The position numbers and the translations under genes were made by a program. From positions 1 through 64,000 of the forward strand of contig JAUCBJ010007751.1 of assembly GCA_032718475.1 (NCBI GenBank): a stretch of 64,000 nt of DNA, read 5' to 3'. Below are positions 36,355 through 48,161 of the stretch, one piece after another. The notes under the pieces were generated by a model. It saw only the letters and a list, made by a program, of their open reading frames with translations, was not told where the DNA came from and did no database searches. Numbering within the stretch: the first letter of the stretch is position 1; every line of letters starts with the position of its first letter. Source of the stretch: Nemertoderma westbladi. Lineage: Eukaryota > Xenacoelomorpha > Nemertodermatida > Nemertodermatidae.

Positions 36355-36480
36355 TCGGTACCGGTACTGGGTACCGGTACGTCAGTAGGCCTATACCGGT
36401 ACCAGTACGCCAGTAGGCCTATGCCGGTAGCAGGAAATACCGGGTAACATGCCTCGGGTATTGCCTGCTAGTACCCCAAT
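36355..36480. repeat. ACCGGT-rich tandem palindromes
   Basis: Contains repeated ggtaccggtac and gtaggcctat.ccggta motifs, self-complementary around ACCGGT and AGGCCT. The tac-cggta palindrome recurs across the window (39165, 45990, 47210, 47850, 51705, 63051-63290). Confidence 0.5.
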
Positions 36481-36584
36481 AAAGCCACAACAGTCGGCCA
36501 AAGCTGGAGGTAACCGGAAGGATCCTCTTTCAATAGCTGCTACTTACTATAATCGGCCCTGCTGCATTGAAACTGCACATTGAG

Positions 36585-36771
36585 ATGCTATGCCGGCTTA
36601 ACAAAAAACATTTTGCCACCACCATGCAATCCACAATTGGCAAACCCAATGCAACGTGCATTAAGAATGATAGGCCTGCTTCTCAACAAATTTGCACCAC
36701 CTGAGGGCTACTCCTTATCACCCATGACTTTCGCAAGATTATCCGCACCTTCATGGCCAGTGTCCTTTACG
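36585..36771 (-). pseudogene. Fragment of RTE-like element 3' end
   Basis: On the minus strand this matches, with divergence, the last coding part and 3' tail of the RTE-like copies at 37.3, 51.3 and 57.9 kb. Visible shared pieces are caccatg..gcaa, tatcacccatgacttt.gc and a gccagtgtccttta run. The piece is in opposite orientation to the large copy that begins 0.5 kb away. A poly-G run (about 36772-36786) follows. It carries no intact frame. Confidence 0.6.
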
Positions 36772-37301
36772 GGGGGGGGGGGGGGTACCCCCTCAGGAGA
36801 TTTGTTTTTAACAGCTCTAACTTCGTGTTGCAGGTCAATATCACTGATGTGGTGTTCAGCCAACATGGGGAAGGCCAAAGAGCAACAAAAATTGAAATTT
36901 TAAATTTTTTTGTGTCCCTCTAGTCTAGTCTACTAGTCGCTTAATATTTATACAAATTTTTGAAACCAACATTTTTTGGACTCAGCACCTTCGAATCTAC
37001 AAAAATTATCCAGACGATTTTATAAATTATTAATTTTTAAATTAATTAATTAAAATTAATAAAATCAATTAAATTTCAAAAAAAATTGAAAGAAAAGTTT
37101 CCAAAAAGTGCTGGAAAATTTTTCAAGATGTCCAGAAAACCTTTCAAACGAGTCATAAATTATCGAATTTGGGTGTAAAACGGCGGAGGAGTAGTATTTT
37201 GAAAAATTGAAATATCGTGAAATGTAATTCCGAGATAATTTGCTTTCAAGTTTGAACCTTCCCGCTCAAACCTGACTGTCTGTAGTCTGTTAATCGGTCA
37301 G

Positions 37302-38693
37302 TTCCCAAGAAGGGCAACCTAACACTCTATGGTTCTTTTCGGGGAATCTCATTGATCTCGATTGCTGCAAAGCTATACAATAGAATTCTATTAAATCGCA
37401 TCAGGGATCCCATTGAGAGACTGCTCCTTGGAAATCAGAATGGGTTCCGTAAAGGTCGTGGGACAATGGAGCCCATTTTGGCACTTATAAGGATAATTGA
37501 AGAGTTATCAAAAAAGAAAGACATACTGGCTGTTATCTTTGTTGACTTCTTCAAGGCCTTTGATTCAGTTTCTCGCTCACGTATGTTAAGCATACTTTCA
37601 TTATATGGGATTCCTGATGAAATTATTGCAGCAATCAGATCAGTATACGATGGTTCGACAACATTTGTGTCTACTGTTGACGGTGACACAGAACCATTTG
37701 AAGTGTTATGGGGCGTCCTCCAGGGAGACACACTTGCACCATTCTTGTTCATAATTGTGGTTGACTATGTTCTACGCATGTCCTTAGATCATTATAATGA
37801 TGATGGGGTGTTGATAACTACACCTACTGGCTCCAGAAGTCGAGGAAATCCTGCCAAGTACCTCACTGATCTAGACTTTGCTGATGACTTAGGAGTACTC
37901 TCAGAATCACTAGAGGGAGCCCAACGGCTCCTCAGCTCATTAGAACATGCTGCTTCTAGTGTTGGTCTTTTTATTAACTCCAGAAAGACCAAAATTTTGA
38001 CAGTTAACTTTGAAAGTCCTCAGCAAGTCTCTGATCGGATGAGCATAAGCTCAAAAGATGGTATGCTTGAGCATGTGGATGACTTCTGTTACCTGGGATC
38101 ATGGATCCGGAAGTCAGGTGAGGACCTTCGAATACGTAAGGGAAAGGCATGGGCAGCCTTGAATAGGCTCTCCAAGATTTGGAAGTCAACGAGAATTAAT
38201 CGGAAACTTAAGGTCCGATTATTTAGAGCAGCAGTAGTTCCAGTACTCCTCTATGGGAGTCCATGCTGGGCTCTAACTGCTGAGGACACCAAATCTCTGG
38301 ATGGCACATTCACAAGAATGCTACGCCGGGTTCATTGTGTCAAGTACAATGCACACATCTCCAACCAGACACTATATAACATTGGAGGTGTCTCATTGGT
38401 TCCCCCAAGCTTGACACTAGAACAAAATCGCCTCCGCTTTGCAGGACATTGCTTTCGCCGTGAGGACCAGCCAGTGCATAATCGTGTACTTTGGCAGCCT
38501 CATGGAGTGAATAAGCATGGTGGACAGCCCATGACTTTCTTGAGACGCATCTTAAAGGTAGATGGCATCTTGTAGATGCGGATGATCTAGCAAATGTCAT
38601 GGGTGATACAGAGTTGTGGCGGTGCAATTTTGTCGATAAGCCGGCACAGCATTCTTAAAAATGCAGCTGCAATGCAGCATGCCGATCCTGGTA
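37302..38693 (+). pseudogene. RTE-like non-LTR retrotransposon, 5'-truncated copy
   Basis: One long frame (37352-38575) encodes an RT palm and thumb: LLGNQNGFRKGRGTME, motif A VIFVDFFKAFDSVS, GVLQGDTLAPFLF, then the catalytic LDFADDLGVL. A C-terminal Cys/His-bearing region follows (RVHCVKYNAHISNQTLYNIGG, then FAGHCFRRED). The apurinic-type endonuclease and RT N-terminus are absent, so the copy is 5'-truncated. Near 38553 the sequence departs from the intact copy, with a short replacement that introduces a stop after KVDGIL, so its C-terminus is lost. Otherwise it is near identical by eye to the copy at 57.9 kb, implying recent activity of the family. Confidence 0.9.
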
Positions 38694-38699
38694 GAGAAC

Positions 38700-39164
38700 C
38701 GTTATGTGTAGCTGGACTGCGGCGGAAGTAATGGATTATTACAAAATAAATTCTACTCCAGTTTATGGCTGTTTGTTAGACGTAGTCGAATGGAAGAAGC
38801 TATTCATAGAGCGAATTAGAAAAGGTTTTCGTGGTGCATTTTTAGGTGACTTTTGTATATTGCGAGCAATCCTGTTGTGTTCATTGAGGTCACGGTTCCT
38901 TTTTCTGTAAGAACCGGAGTTAGACAAGGGTCGGTTTGTTCACCGTTACTTTGTTTTGTATTGTGCTAGGCGTTTTAATTATTAGATAGCTGATAGCTGA
39001 TAGCTAGGTAGCTGGTGTAGGATGTTCGCGATAGGGCCTCTATTTTATAGTTGCCTTGCCTACGCCGATGATGTGATCTTACTAACTATGCCCTAGTATC
39101 GTGGGACTTCAGTATATGATAAAGATTTGCAAGACATTCTGTATGAGTGTATAGATTTTAAATA
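38700..39164. other. No gene seen
   Basis: Short plus-strand frames (such as 38704-38910) have pieces that loosely resemble diverged RT sequence (taggcgttttaattattag to gccgatgatgtgatctt), with a YADDV-like stretch near 39062-39075. This may be another decayed non-LTR fragment. Evidence is too thin for a family call. Confidence 0.35.
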
Positions 39165-42100
39165 CCGGTACTATAGGACAAGGGAACGAGGTACTATAGG
39201 ACAAGGGAACGAGGTACTATAGGACAAGGGAACGAGGTACTATAGGATAAGGGAACGAGGTACTATATGACAAGGGAACGAGGTACTATAGAACAAGGGA
39301 ACGACGTACTATAGGACAAGGGAACGACGTACTATAGGACAAGGGAACGACGTACTATAGGACAACGGAACGAGGTAATATAGGACAAGGGAACGAGGTA
39401 CTATAAGACAAGGGAACGAGGTACTATAGGACAAGGGAACGAGGTATTATAGGACAAGGGAACGAGGTACTATAGGATAAGGGAACGAGGTACTATATGA
39501 CAAGGGAACGAGGTACTATAGAACAAGGGAACGACGTACTATAGGACAAGGGAAAGACGTACTATAGGACAACGGAACGAGGTACTATAGGACAAGGGAA
39601 CGAGGTACTATAGGACAAGGGAACGAGGTACTATAGGATAAGGGAACGAGGTACTATAGGACAAGGGAACGACGTACTATAGGACAACGGAACGAGGTAC
39701 TATAGGACAAGGGAACGAGGTACTATAGGACAACGGAACGAGGTACTATAGGACAAGGGAACGAGGTACTATAGGACAAGGGAACGAGGTACTATAGGAC
39801 AAGGGAACGAGGTACTATAGGACAAGGGAACGAGGTACTATAGGACAAGGGAACGAGGTACTATAGGACAAGGGAACGAGGTACTATAGGACAACGGAAC
39901 GAGGTACTATAGGACAAGGGAACGAGGTACTATAGGACAAGGGAACGACGTACTATAGGACAAGGGAAAGAGGTACTATGGGACAAGGGAACGAGGTACT
40001 ATAGGACAAGGGAACGAGGTACTATAGGACAAGGGAACGACGTACTATAGGACAAGGGAACGAGGTACTATAGGACAAGGGAACGAGGTACTATAGGACA
40101 AGGGGACGACGTACTATAGGACAACGGAACGAGGTACTATAGGACAAGGGAACGAGGTACTATAGGACAACGGAACGAGGTACTATAGGACAAGGGAACG
40201 ACGTACTATAGGACAAGGGAACGAGGTACTATAGGACAAGGGAACGAGGTACTATAGGACAAGGGAACGAGGTACTATAGGACAAGGGAACGACGTACTA
40301 TAGGACAAGGGAACGACGTACTATAGGACAAGGGAACGAGGTACTATAGGACAAGGGAACGAGGTACTATAGGACAACGGAACGAGGTACTATAGGACAA
40401 GGGAACGAGGTACTATAGGACAAGGGAACGAGGTACTATAGGACAAGGGAACGAGGTACTATAGGACAAGGGAACGAGGTACTATAGGACAAGGGAACGA
40501 GGTACTATAGGACAAGGGAACGAGGTACTATAGGACAAGGGAACGAGGTACTATAGGACAACGGAACGAGGTACTATAGGACAAGGGAACGAGGTACTAT
40601 AGGACAAGGGAACGAGGTACTATGGGACAAGGGAACGAGGTACTATAGGACAAGGGAACGAGGTACTATAGGACAACGGAACGAGGTACTATAGGACAAG
40701 GGAACGAGGTACTATAGGACAAGGGAACGAGGTACTATAGGACAACGGAACGAGGTACTATAGGACAAGGGAACGAGGTACTATAGGACAAGGGAACGAG
40801 GTACTATAGGACAAGGGAACGAGGTACTATAGGACAAGGGAACGAGGTACTATAGGACAAGGGAACGAGGTACTATAGGACAAGGGAACGAGGTACTATA
40901 GGACAAGGGAACGAGGTACTATAGGACAAGGGAACGAGGTACTATAGGACAAGGGAACGAGGTACTATAGGACAAGGGAACGAGGTACTATAGGACAAGG
41001 GAACGAGGTACTATAGGACAAGGGAACGAGGTACTATAGGACAAGGGAACGAGGTACTATAGGACAAGGGAACGAGGTACTATAGGACAAGGGAACGAGG
41101 TACTATAGGACAAGGGAACGAGGTACTATAGGACAAGGGAACGAGGTACTATAGGACAAGGGAACGAGGTACTATAGGACAAGGGAACGAGGTACTATAG
41201 GACAAGGGAACGACGTACTATAGGACAAGGGAACGAGGTACTATAGGACAAGGGAACGAGGTAGTATAGGACACGGGAACGAGGTACTATAGGACAAGGG
41301 AACGAGGTAGTATAGGACACGGGAACGAGGTACTATAGGACAACGGAACGAGGTAGTATAGGACACGGGAACGAGGTACTATAGGACAAGGGAACGAGGT
41401 ACTATAGGACAAGGGAACGAGGTACTATAGGACAAGGGAACGAGGTACTATAGGACAAGGGAACGAGGTACTATAGGACAAGGGAACGAGGTACTATAGG
41501 ACAAGGGAACGAGGTACTATAGGACAAGGGAACGAGGTAGTATAGGACACGGGAACGAGGTACTATAGGACAAGGGAACGAGGTACTATAGGACAAGGGA
41601 ACGAGGTACTATAGGACAACGGAACGAGGTACTATAGGACAAGGGAACGACGTACTATAGGACAAGGGAACGAGGTACTATAGGACAAGGGAACGAGGTA
41701 CTATAGGACAAGGGAACGAGGTACTATAGGACAAGGGAACGAGGTACTATAGGACAAGGGAACGAGGTACTATAGGACAAGGGAACGAGGTACTATAGGA
41801 CAAGGGAACGAGGTACTATAGGACAAGGGAACGAGGTACTATAGGACAAGGGAACGAGGTACTATAGGACAAGGGAACGAGGTACTATAGGACAAGGGAA
41901 CGAGGTACTATATGACAAGGGAACGAGGTACTATAGGACAAGGGAACGACGTACTATAGGACAAGGGAACGACGTACTATAGGACAAGGGAACGACGTAC
42001 TATAGGACAACGGAACGAGGTACTATAGGACAAGGGAACGAGGTACTATAGGACAAGGGAACGAGGTATTATAGGACAAGGCAACGAGGTACTATAGGGC

Positions 42101-44421
42101 AAGGGAACGACGTACTATAGGACAACGGAACGACGTACTATAGGACAAGGGAACGACGTACTATAGGACAAGGGAACGACGTACTATAGGACAACGGAAC
42201 GAGGTACTATAGGACAAGGGAACGACGTACTATAGGACAAGGGAACGACGTACTATAGGACAAGGGAACGAGGTACTATAGGACAAGGGAACGAGGTACT
42301 ATAGGACAAGGGAACGAGGTACTATAGGACAAGGGAACGAGGTACTATAGGACAAGGGAACGAGGTACTATAGGATAAGGGAACGAGGTACTATATGACA
42401 AGGGAACGAGGTACTATAGAACAAGGGAACGACGTACTATAGGACAAGGGAACGACGTACTATAGGACAAGGGAACGACGTACTATAGGACAAGGGAACG
42501 ACGTACTATAGGACAACGGAACGAGGTACTATAGGACAAGGGAACGAGGTACTATAGGACAAGGGAACGAGGTATTATAGGACAAGGCAACGAGGTACTA
42601 TAGGACAAGGGAACGAGGTACTATAGGACAAGGGAACGAGGTACTATAGGACAAGGGAACGAGGTACTATAGGACAAGGGAACGAGGTACTATAGGACAA
42701 GGGAACGAGGTACTATAGGACAAGGGAACGAGGTACTATAGGACAAGGGAACGAGGTACTATAGGACAACGGAACGAGGTACTATAGGACAAGGGAACGA
42801 GGTACTATAGGGCAAGGGAACGAGGTACTATAGGACAAGGGAACGAGGTACTATAGGACAAGGGAACGAGGTACTATAGGACAAGGGAACGAGGTACTAT
42901 AGGACAAGGGAACGAGGTACTATAGGACAAGGGAACGAGGTACTATAGGACAAGGGAACGAGGTATTATAGGACAAGGGAACGAGGTACTATAGGATAAG
43001 GGAACGAGGTACTATATGACAAGGGAACGAGGTACTATAGAACAAGGGAACGACGTACTATAGGACAAGGGAACGACGTACTATAGGACAACGGAACGAG
43101 GTACTACAGGACAAGGGAACGAGGTACTATAGGACAAGGGAACGAGGTACTATAGGATAAGGGAACGAGGTACTATAGGACAAGGGAACGACGTACTATA
43201 GGACAACGGAACGAGGTACTATAGGACAAGGGAACGAGGTACTATAGGACAACGGAACGAGGTACTATAGGACAAGGGAACGAGGTACTATGGGACAAGG
43301 GAACGAGGTACTATAGGACAAGGGAAAGAGGTACTATAGGACAACGGAACGAGGTACTATAGGACAAGGGAACGAGGTACTATAGGACAAGGGAACGAGG
43401 TACTATATGACAAGGGAACGAGGTACTATAGGACAAGGGAACGACGTACTATAGGACAAGGGAACGACGTACTATAGGACAAGGGAACGACGTACTATAG
43501 GACAAGGGAACGAGGTACTATAGGACAACGGAACGAGGTACTATAGGACAAGGGAACGAGGTACTATAGGACAACGGAACGAGGTACTATAGGACAACGG
43601 AACGAGGTACTATAGGACAAGGGAACGAGGTACTATAGGACAAGGGAACGAGGTACTATAGGACACGGGAACGAGGTACTATAGGACAAGGGAACGAGGT
43701 ACTATAGGACAAGGGAACGAGGTACTATAGGACAAGGGAACGACGTACTATAGGACAAGGGAACGACGTACTATAGGACAAGGGGACGAGGTACTATAGG
43801 ACACGGGAACGAGGTACTATAGGACAAGGGAACGAGGTACTATAGGACAAGGGAACGACGTACTATAGGACAAGGGGACGAGGTACTATAGGACAAGGGA
43901 ACGAGGTACTATAGGACAAGGGAACGACGTACTATAGGACAAGGGGACGAGGTACTATAGGACACGGGAACGAGGTACTATAGGACAACGGAACGAGGTA
44001 CTATAGGACAAGGGAACGAGGTACTATAGGACAAGGGAACGAGGTACTATAGGACAAGGGAACGAGGTACTATAGGATAAGGGAACGAGGTACTATATGA
44101 CAAGGGAACGAGGTACTATATGACACGGGAACGAGGTAGTATAGGACACGGGAACGAGGTACTATAGGACAAGGGAACGAGGTACTATAGGACAAGGGAA
44201 CGAGGTACTATAGGACAACGGAACGAGGTAGTATAGGACACGGGAACGAGGTACTATAGGACAAGGGAACGAGGTACTATAGGACAAGGGAACGAGGTAC
44301 TATAGGACAAGGGAACGAGGTACTATAGGATAAGGGAACGAGGTACTATATGACAAGGGAACGAGGTACTATAGAACAAGGGAACGACGTACTATAGGAC
44401 AAGGGAACGAGGTACTATAGG
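39165..44421. repeat. 23-bp minisatellite, about 228 copies
   Basis: About 5.26 kb of a 23-bp unit that reads ggacaagggaacg then aggtactata. Variants include acgacgta for acgaggta, gacaacgg for gacaaggg, and gacacggg. A marked trio of successive units (ggataa, tgacaa, gaacaa starts) recurs near 39244, 39474, 42374, 42993 and 44329, and partly at 44074. The first two are exactly ten units (230 bp) apart. The array lies in the long intron between the last shared exon and the first terminal exon of the minus-strand gene. Confidence 0.96.
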
Positions 44422-44790
44422 TATTTAACATATCTGAAATATGGAAATTATGAGAATTGGTTTAAATTTTCTTTTTCATATCCTTAGGTATTTGTACTGT
44501 GCAATTTTTTTTGTTCATGTACGAAAATAATAATAATAAAGGTGCGCAGCAAAGAGGGGGAATAATGCAAGGGAAAATAAAAATTATCAGACACCCAAAG
44601 CGAATCCGCGTAAAAGGCAGCTCGGCACCAGGTAGTGGCGTTAAACCGTATCCATATACGGAATGGGGATAGCTCGATGAAACTCAGTGAGACTTTATAT
44701 AACGTGCTAAACCTAAACATGGAGTGAGTCGGTACGCTAGTACTAGTAGTAAACTAGTAGTGAATGCCGCTACAATGAATATATAACTTA
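44422..44790. other. Intron start; no separate gene seen
   Basis: Intronic side of the donor at 44791 on the minus strand, down to the edge of the 23-bp array. A minus-strand frame of 78 codons (44720-44484) has no recognisable domain and I do not call it. Confidence 0.45.
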
Positions 44791-44791
44791 C

Positions 44792-44882
44792 CCGCCAATG
44801 TTGCTCCCGTCCAATGTATTTGTCTCCCTAGACGTCCCTTGTAAGACAGACTGGTCCAGGTTGGACTCATCCAAAGTGAAAT
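44792..44882 (-). CDS. Shared internal exon, acidic, phase-2 donor
   Basis: A 91-base exon with a clear acceptor (tcttatcgattttatcag, ending at 44883) and a consensus donor (ggcgg then gtaagt at 44791). It opens with two bases completing a codon, continues FTLDESNLDQSVLQGTSRE and ends NIGG with two bases of the next codon, that is phase 2. That phase fits all six terminal exons downstream (each supplies one base, always giving Gly). The incoming phase fits the exon ending at 45374. It contains no known domain: acidic and Ser/Thr-rich, like a flexible activation or linker segment. It is too short to appear as an ORF but well supported by both splice sites. Confidence 0.75.
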
Positions 44883-45373
44883 CTGATAAAATCGATAAGA
44901 AAATAGTCAATAAGAGTAAATACAACGCGATACGGAACAAGTGAATTTCAATATTTGGTTCCGGTAGATATTCTCTGTTGAGATTCTGTCACATTCGGGA
45001 TCCCCATATTGTTCTACAAATCTTTAACAATATTGTTTCATAGTGCTAAGTTATAGTTTTAGAGGATAAAGGTTAAGGGATAGGAGCAGGCTACAGTGGC
45101 ACACGGCACGTTAGTCTAACCAAAACAATAAACGATAGCCAAAAGAACAGGTTATATTTAAATTCTTGACAAGACGACCCCTGATGGCCTGGCCCCTTTA
45201 GGACCAACGTGATAGAATATTTGGAATCCTCGGAACGCAAGCTTTCTAATGATAATTAAATAACGACGAGTCAAGAATGGCGGCGAATAATCAGATCGCG
45301 AAGTCAACAGCAAATCTTTAAATACCGACACTATTCCGTTACTCTAGAACTACCTTAGTATATCACCGCTAAC

Positions 45374-45708
45374 CTTGAATGCCACTACTGTTCGGTAAAT
45401 CTTGGTTTATTCCACTCAGACGAACTGCGGAATCGTTATAGACTGGATCCATCGTAGAGGAATCCAGGTCCTCACTCGGCGACATAAACTGTTCGACTCC
45501 CGTCTCTCCGCCAACGCAATCCATCGGGGATTCCGATTTAATCATGAGAACCTCGCCGGGTTGGGTTCCGAGTAGATTCCCTTCCAGTGGATTCGGATCA
45601 CCTTTAGTCGGGTCGGGGGTCAGCTCCTCTTGGGTAGACACCATGGAGACGGACTGCTGGCGTCTCAGCTGTAAACTCGGCGTCTTTCGACCACGGTGTA
45701 TACGGAAT
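45374..45708 (-). CDS. Shared internal exon with putative SUMO site
   Basis: A 335-base exon. The acceptor (ctctattatcttctag) ends at 45709 and the donor is caag then gttagc at 45373. It opens with one base completing a codon, continues FRIHRGRKTPSLQLRRQQSV (basic, with RRQQS phosphorylation-like context), then an acidic Pro/Ser-rich stretch. This includes LMIKSESPMD, whose IKSE fits the psi-K-x-E SUMO consensus common in transcription factors. It ends in phase 1, matching the next exon at 44882. No folded domain is evident. The donor is unusual at +3 and is identical to that of the exon at 46469. Confidence 0.72.
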
Positions 45709-46468
45709 CTAGAAGATAATAGAGTATAAAACCGATTTCGGACAATATTAGGCCTATACAGGGTGTCTCTCGTAATTTTGGAATAACTCTGGTAAATAAA
45801 CCAAAACTAATTGATTGTATGTTAATCGGAAGATGATCTCAATTTAAAGCTAAATAATTCCAGAGATGCATATTGTTTTTGGCAGCCTTTCTCCAGGATA
45901 TACTACCGGCACCTCATACATTACTTGGAATTATTTTAACTCTGTGGTGCCTTATAGCATAGAGGAGTGCACATGCACACTTTTAACATACCGGTACTGT
46001 ATAAAGCAATAATTACCTGATTACACGAACTATAACTAACCTACCAGACCAGTATCCTATGAAGTTTAATGTTCATTTTAAGGTCTACCTATGTCATTAT
46101 ACTCAAATTCAATTAAATTCAACCAAATTATGTATGGAAATCATTAGAGTTCATTGGAGTCTAGGGAACTATAGAACAAGACCATACCGATAGAACCTGC
46201 TAATTAAAATATTGAAAATAACTAGGTATTAGTATAGGTAAAGGTACCGCACATTGTTAGGAATTATAATAAATGTTTCAGTTATCCGCGTAGCGGAAAT
46301 CGTTTACCCGGCTTTGAGCTTTACCACGTCCCGCACTGCAGCATACCAATATGATATTATAAACAGTAACACAAACCTTAGTCAAGTTTTACTAACACCA
46401 AACATTAGGGCCTGGTGCCTGGCCTACTATATACTATAGACATAAACCACAAAAGTGAAATAGCTAAC
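45709..46468 (-). other. Intron between shared exons
   Basis: A 760-bp intron on the minus strand, bounded by gttagc and ctag|a. I see no additional exon or element within it. The intron between 45373 and 44883 (491 bp) likewise shows only a partial dispersed repeat near 44995-45030. Confidence 0.5.
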
Positions 46469-47016
46469 CTCGATCTATTATGCATAGAGTATATATTTCG
46501 CGTGTTGGTTTGTCGACCAGCGGCACCGAATCTAAGATTAGGGGAGTTTCCCCCGGTAAGTGAAGGGCTCCTTAAGCGGGGATGGGAAAAGGCCAGATTG
46601 TCCGGGATTCCGGGATGTGAAGAATGGACTGGTGGGGGATCCAATGGAAACTCCTGGTCTTGGGACGTAAACGAAGTCGACATACCGGGATCGTCATTAA
46701 GGAAAGAATATGATTGGTCGTAATGTTCTTGCGATATTTGTTCATTGTGAATGACCTCTCCGGATACATTAGTATCGGAATTACTCGCAATGTTCTCTGA
46801 GTCACTAGTCAACAATTTCTGTAGCCAGGATGTGATACGCCCGGCATTGCAACTGGATGTCACGTATTCATCGAGGAAGGCCGGGTCGTTATTAAGGTAA
46901 TCCCTTAAAAAGCTACGCATAAACAAACCATTCTCTAGACAGAGGTTGATGAAAGATGTCTTTGGGATCAAAAACGATGACTCAAAATCAAGAGTATCTG
47001 CATGCCCTTGTATCAT
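46469..47016 (-). CDS. 5'-most shared exon seen; helical motif then Ser-rich
   Basis: The ATG at 47016 is the first in frame after an upstream stop, giving 182 codons plus two bases (phase 2) up to a gttagc donor at 46468. The next exon (45708) supplies one base, in agreement. Residues of about 30-70 look like a small helical domain (FLRDYLNNDPAFLDEY, then ITSWLQKLL). This pattern resembles the short N-terminal motif of some cyclic-nucleotide phosphodiesterases (PDE5/10/11 type). The rest is acidic, Ser/Pro-rich and disordered-looking. I do not see a BTB domain, which lola-type proteins carry at the N-terminus, so either further 5' exons lie outside the window or this is a different class. 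If the PDE resemblance is real, these exons might belong to another gene. Confidence 0.65.
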
Positions 47017-47019
47017 GAT

Positions 47020-48160
47020 TACAGCTTCAGTATCAGTATATATATATAGGTATACACTATACAGGTATACTGACTTATGCAGTTACAGTTATGTTGAATG
47101 CCGTCCGTGTGCCGTGAAAACTGTGAGGCTGGCAGGAGCAAGACTGCAAGAGCAGAAGATGGAAGAGGTAGGCATAAATCCACAGGTCAGGTGTTACTGT
47201 TAGGCTATACACCTACCGGTAGGCTAGCCTGCTAGCTGCCTAGACACTATACTGCTATATACAGTCAGACTGAACACCGGGTCAATTCGCCCCTCGACCT
47301 ATTCGATACAAGTCTATTCGCCCCAGATGCCAGATTTCAGGAGTATAGTTTAATAGTTTAAAGGGTGATGAGGAAAGTATAGGCTGATAGGCCTATGGAC
47401 TTGGGGCGAAAGGACTTTGACAGTTAACCGATTCACCCCAACTTTCAGACTTTAAGCAGTTAAGTCCGTAGGTATAAGTATATAAAGGACTTTATAAGGG
47501 ACTTTATAAAGGACTTTATAAATATAAAGGACTTTATAAAGGACTTATACTGTTATAAAAGGACTTTGTTATATATAAAGGACTTTGACAGTTAACCGAT
47601 TCACCCCAACTTTCAGACTTTAAGCAGTTAAGTTCGTTCGCACCAGACAGCCAGGTGACTTTATTTAAGGGTCCTACGAATTACCCAAAAAAACACAATA
47701 TTACCCAAAAAAAACACAAAAATACACAAAAAAACACAAAAAAATACAAAAAATTACACAAAAAAAACACAAAAATACACTAAAAAACACAATATTACCC
47801 AAAAAAACTACCCAAAAAGACAAAAAAAAAATGTTTTTCATAAACAATGTACCGGTACCGCTACCGGTAGGGTAAGATACCCCTATTCCGGACATTGCAA
47901 ATTCCGGACAACCGACTCAAATTCCGGACAAACCACTTATTCAACACAAATTATACCACGAAAATTAAGAATTCTGCGGTTTTTCTGTAACCTGTCTTCT
48001 GGTCTGTCTGTATTGCATTGCGTTACTTTTATTACTGAATTGAGTAGTAGATTATTCCTAAATGTATAAAGGGCCCTCAGAATAGGATAGTCAGTTACAT
48101 AAGGCCTGACTTTTGCTATACAGCTATTGCTATGCTATACACCATGTCCCGTAATATAGT
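47020..48160. repeat. No gene seen; direct repeats and A-rich runs
   Basis: A direct repeat of about 55 bp (ggactttgacagttaaccga, then ttcaccccaactttcagact, then ttaagcagttaagt) occurs at 47410-47464 and 47580-47634, separated by ggactttata tandem units. An acaaaaa-rich low-complexity run lies at 47690-47830. No coding region is seen. Confidence 0.6.
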
Positions 48161-48161
48161 G

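Noticed and set aside
44484-44720. Additional terminal exon of the minus-strand gene
   Set aside because: An open frame follows the donor at 44791, but there is no acceptor with the common phase and no DNA-binding domain.
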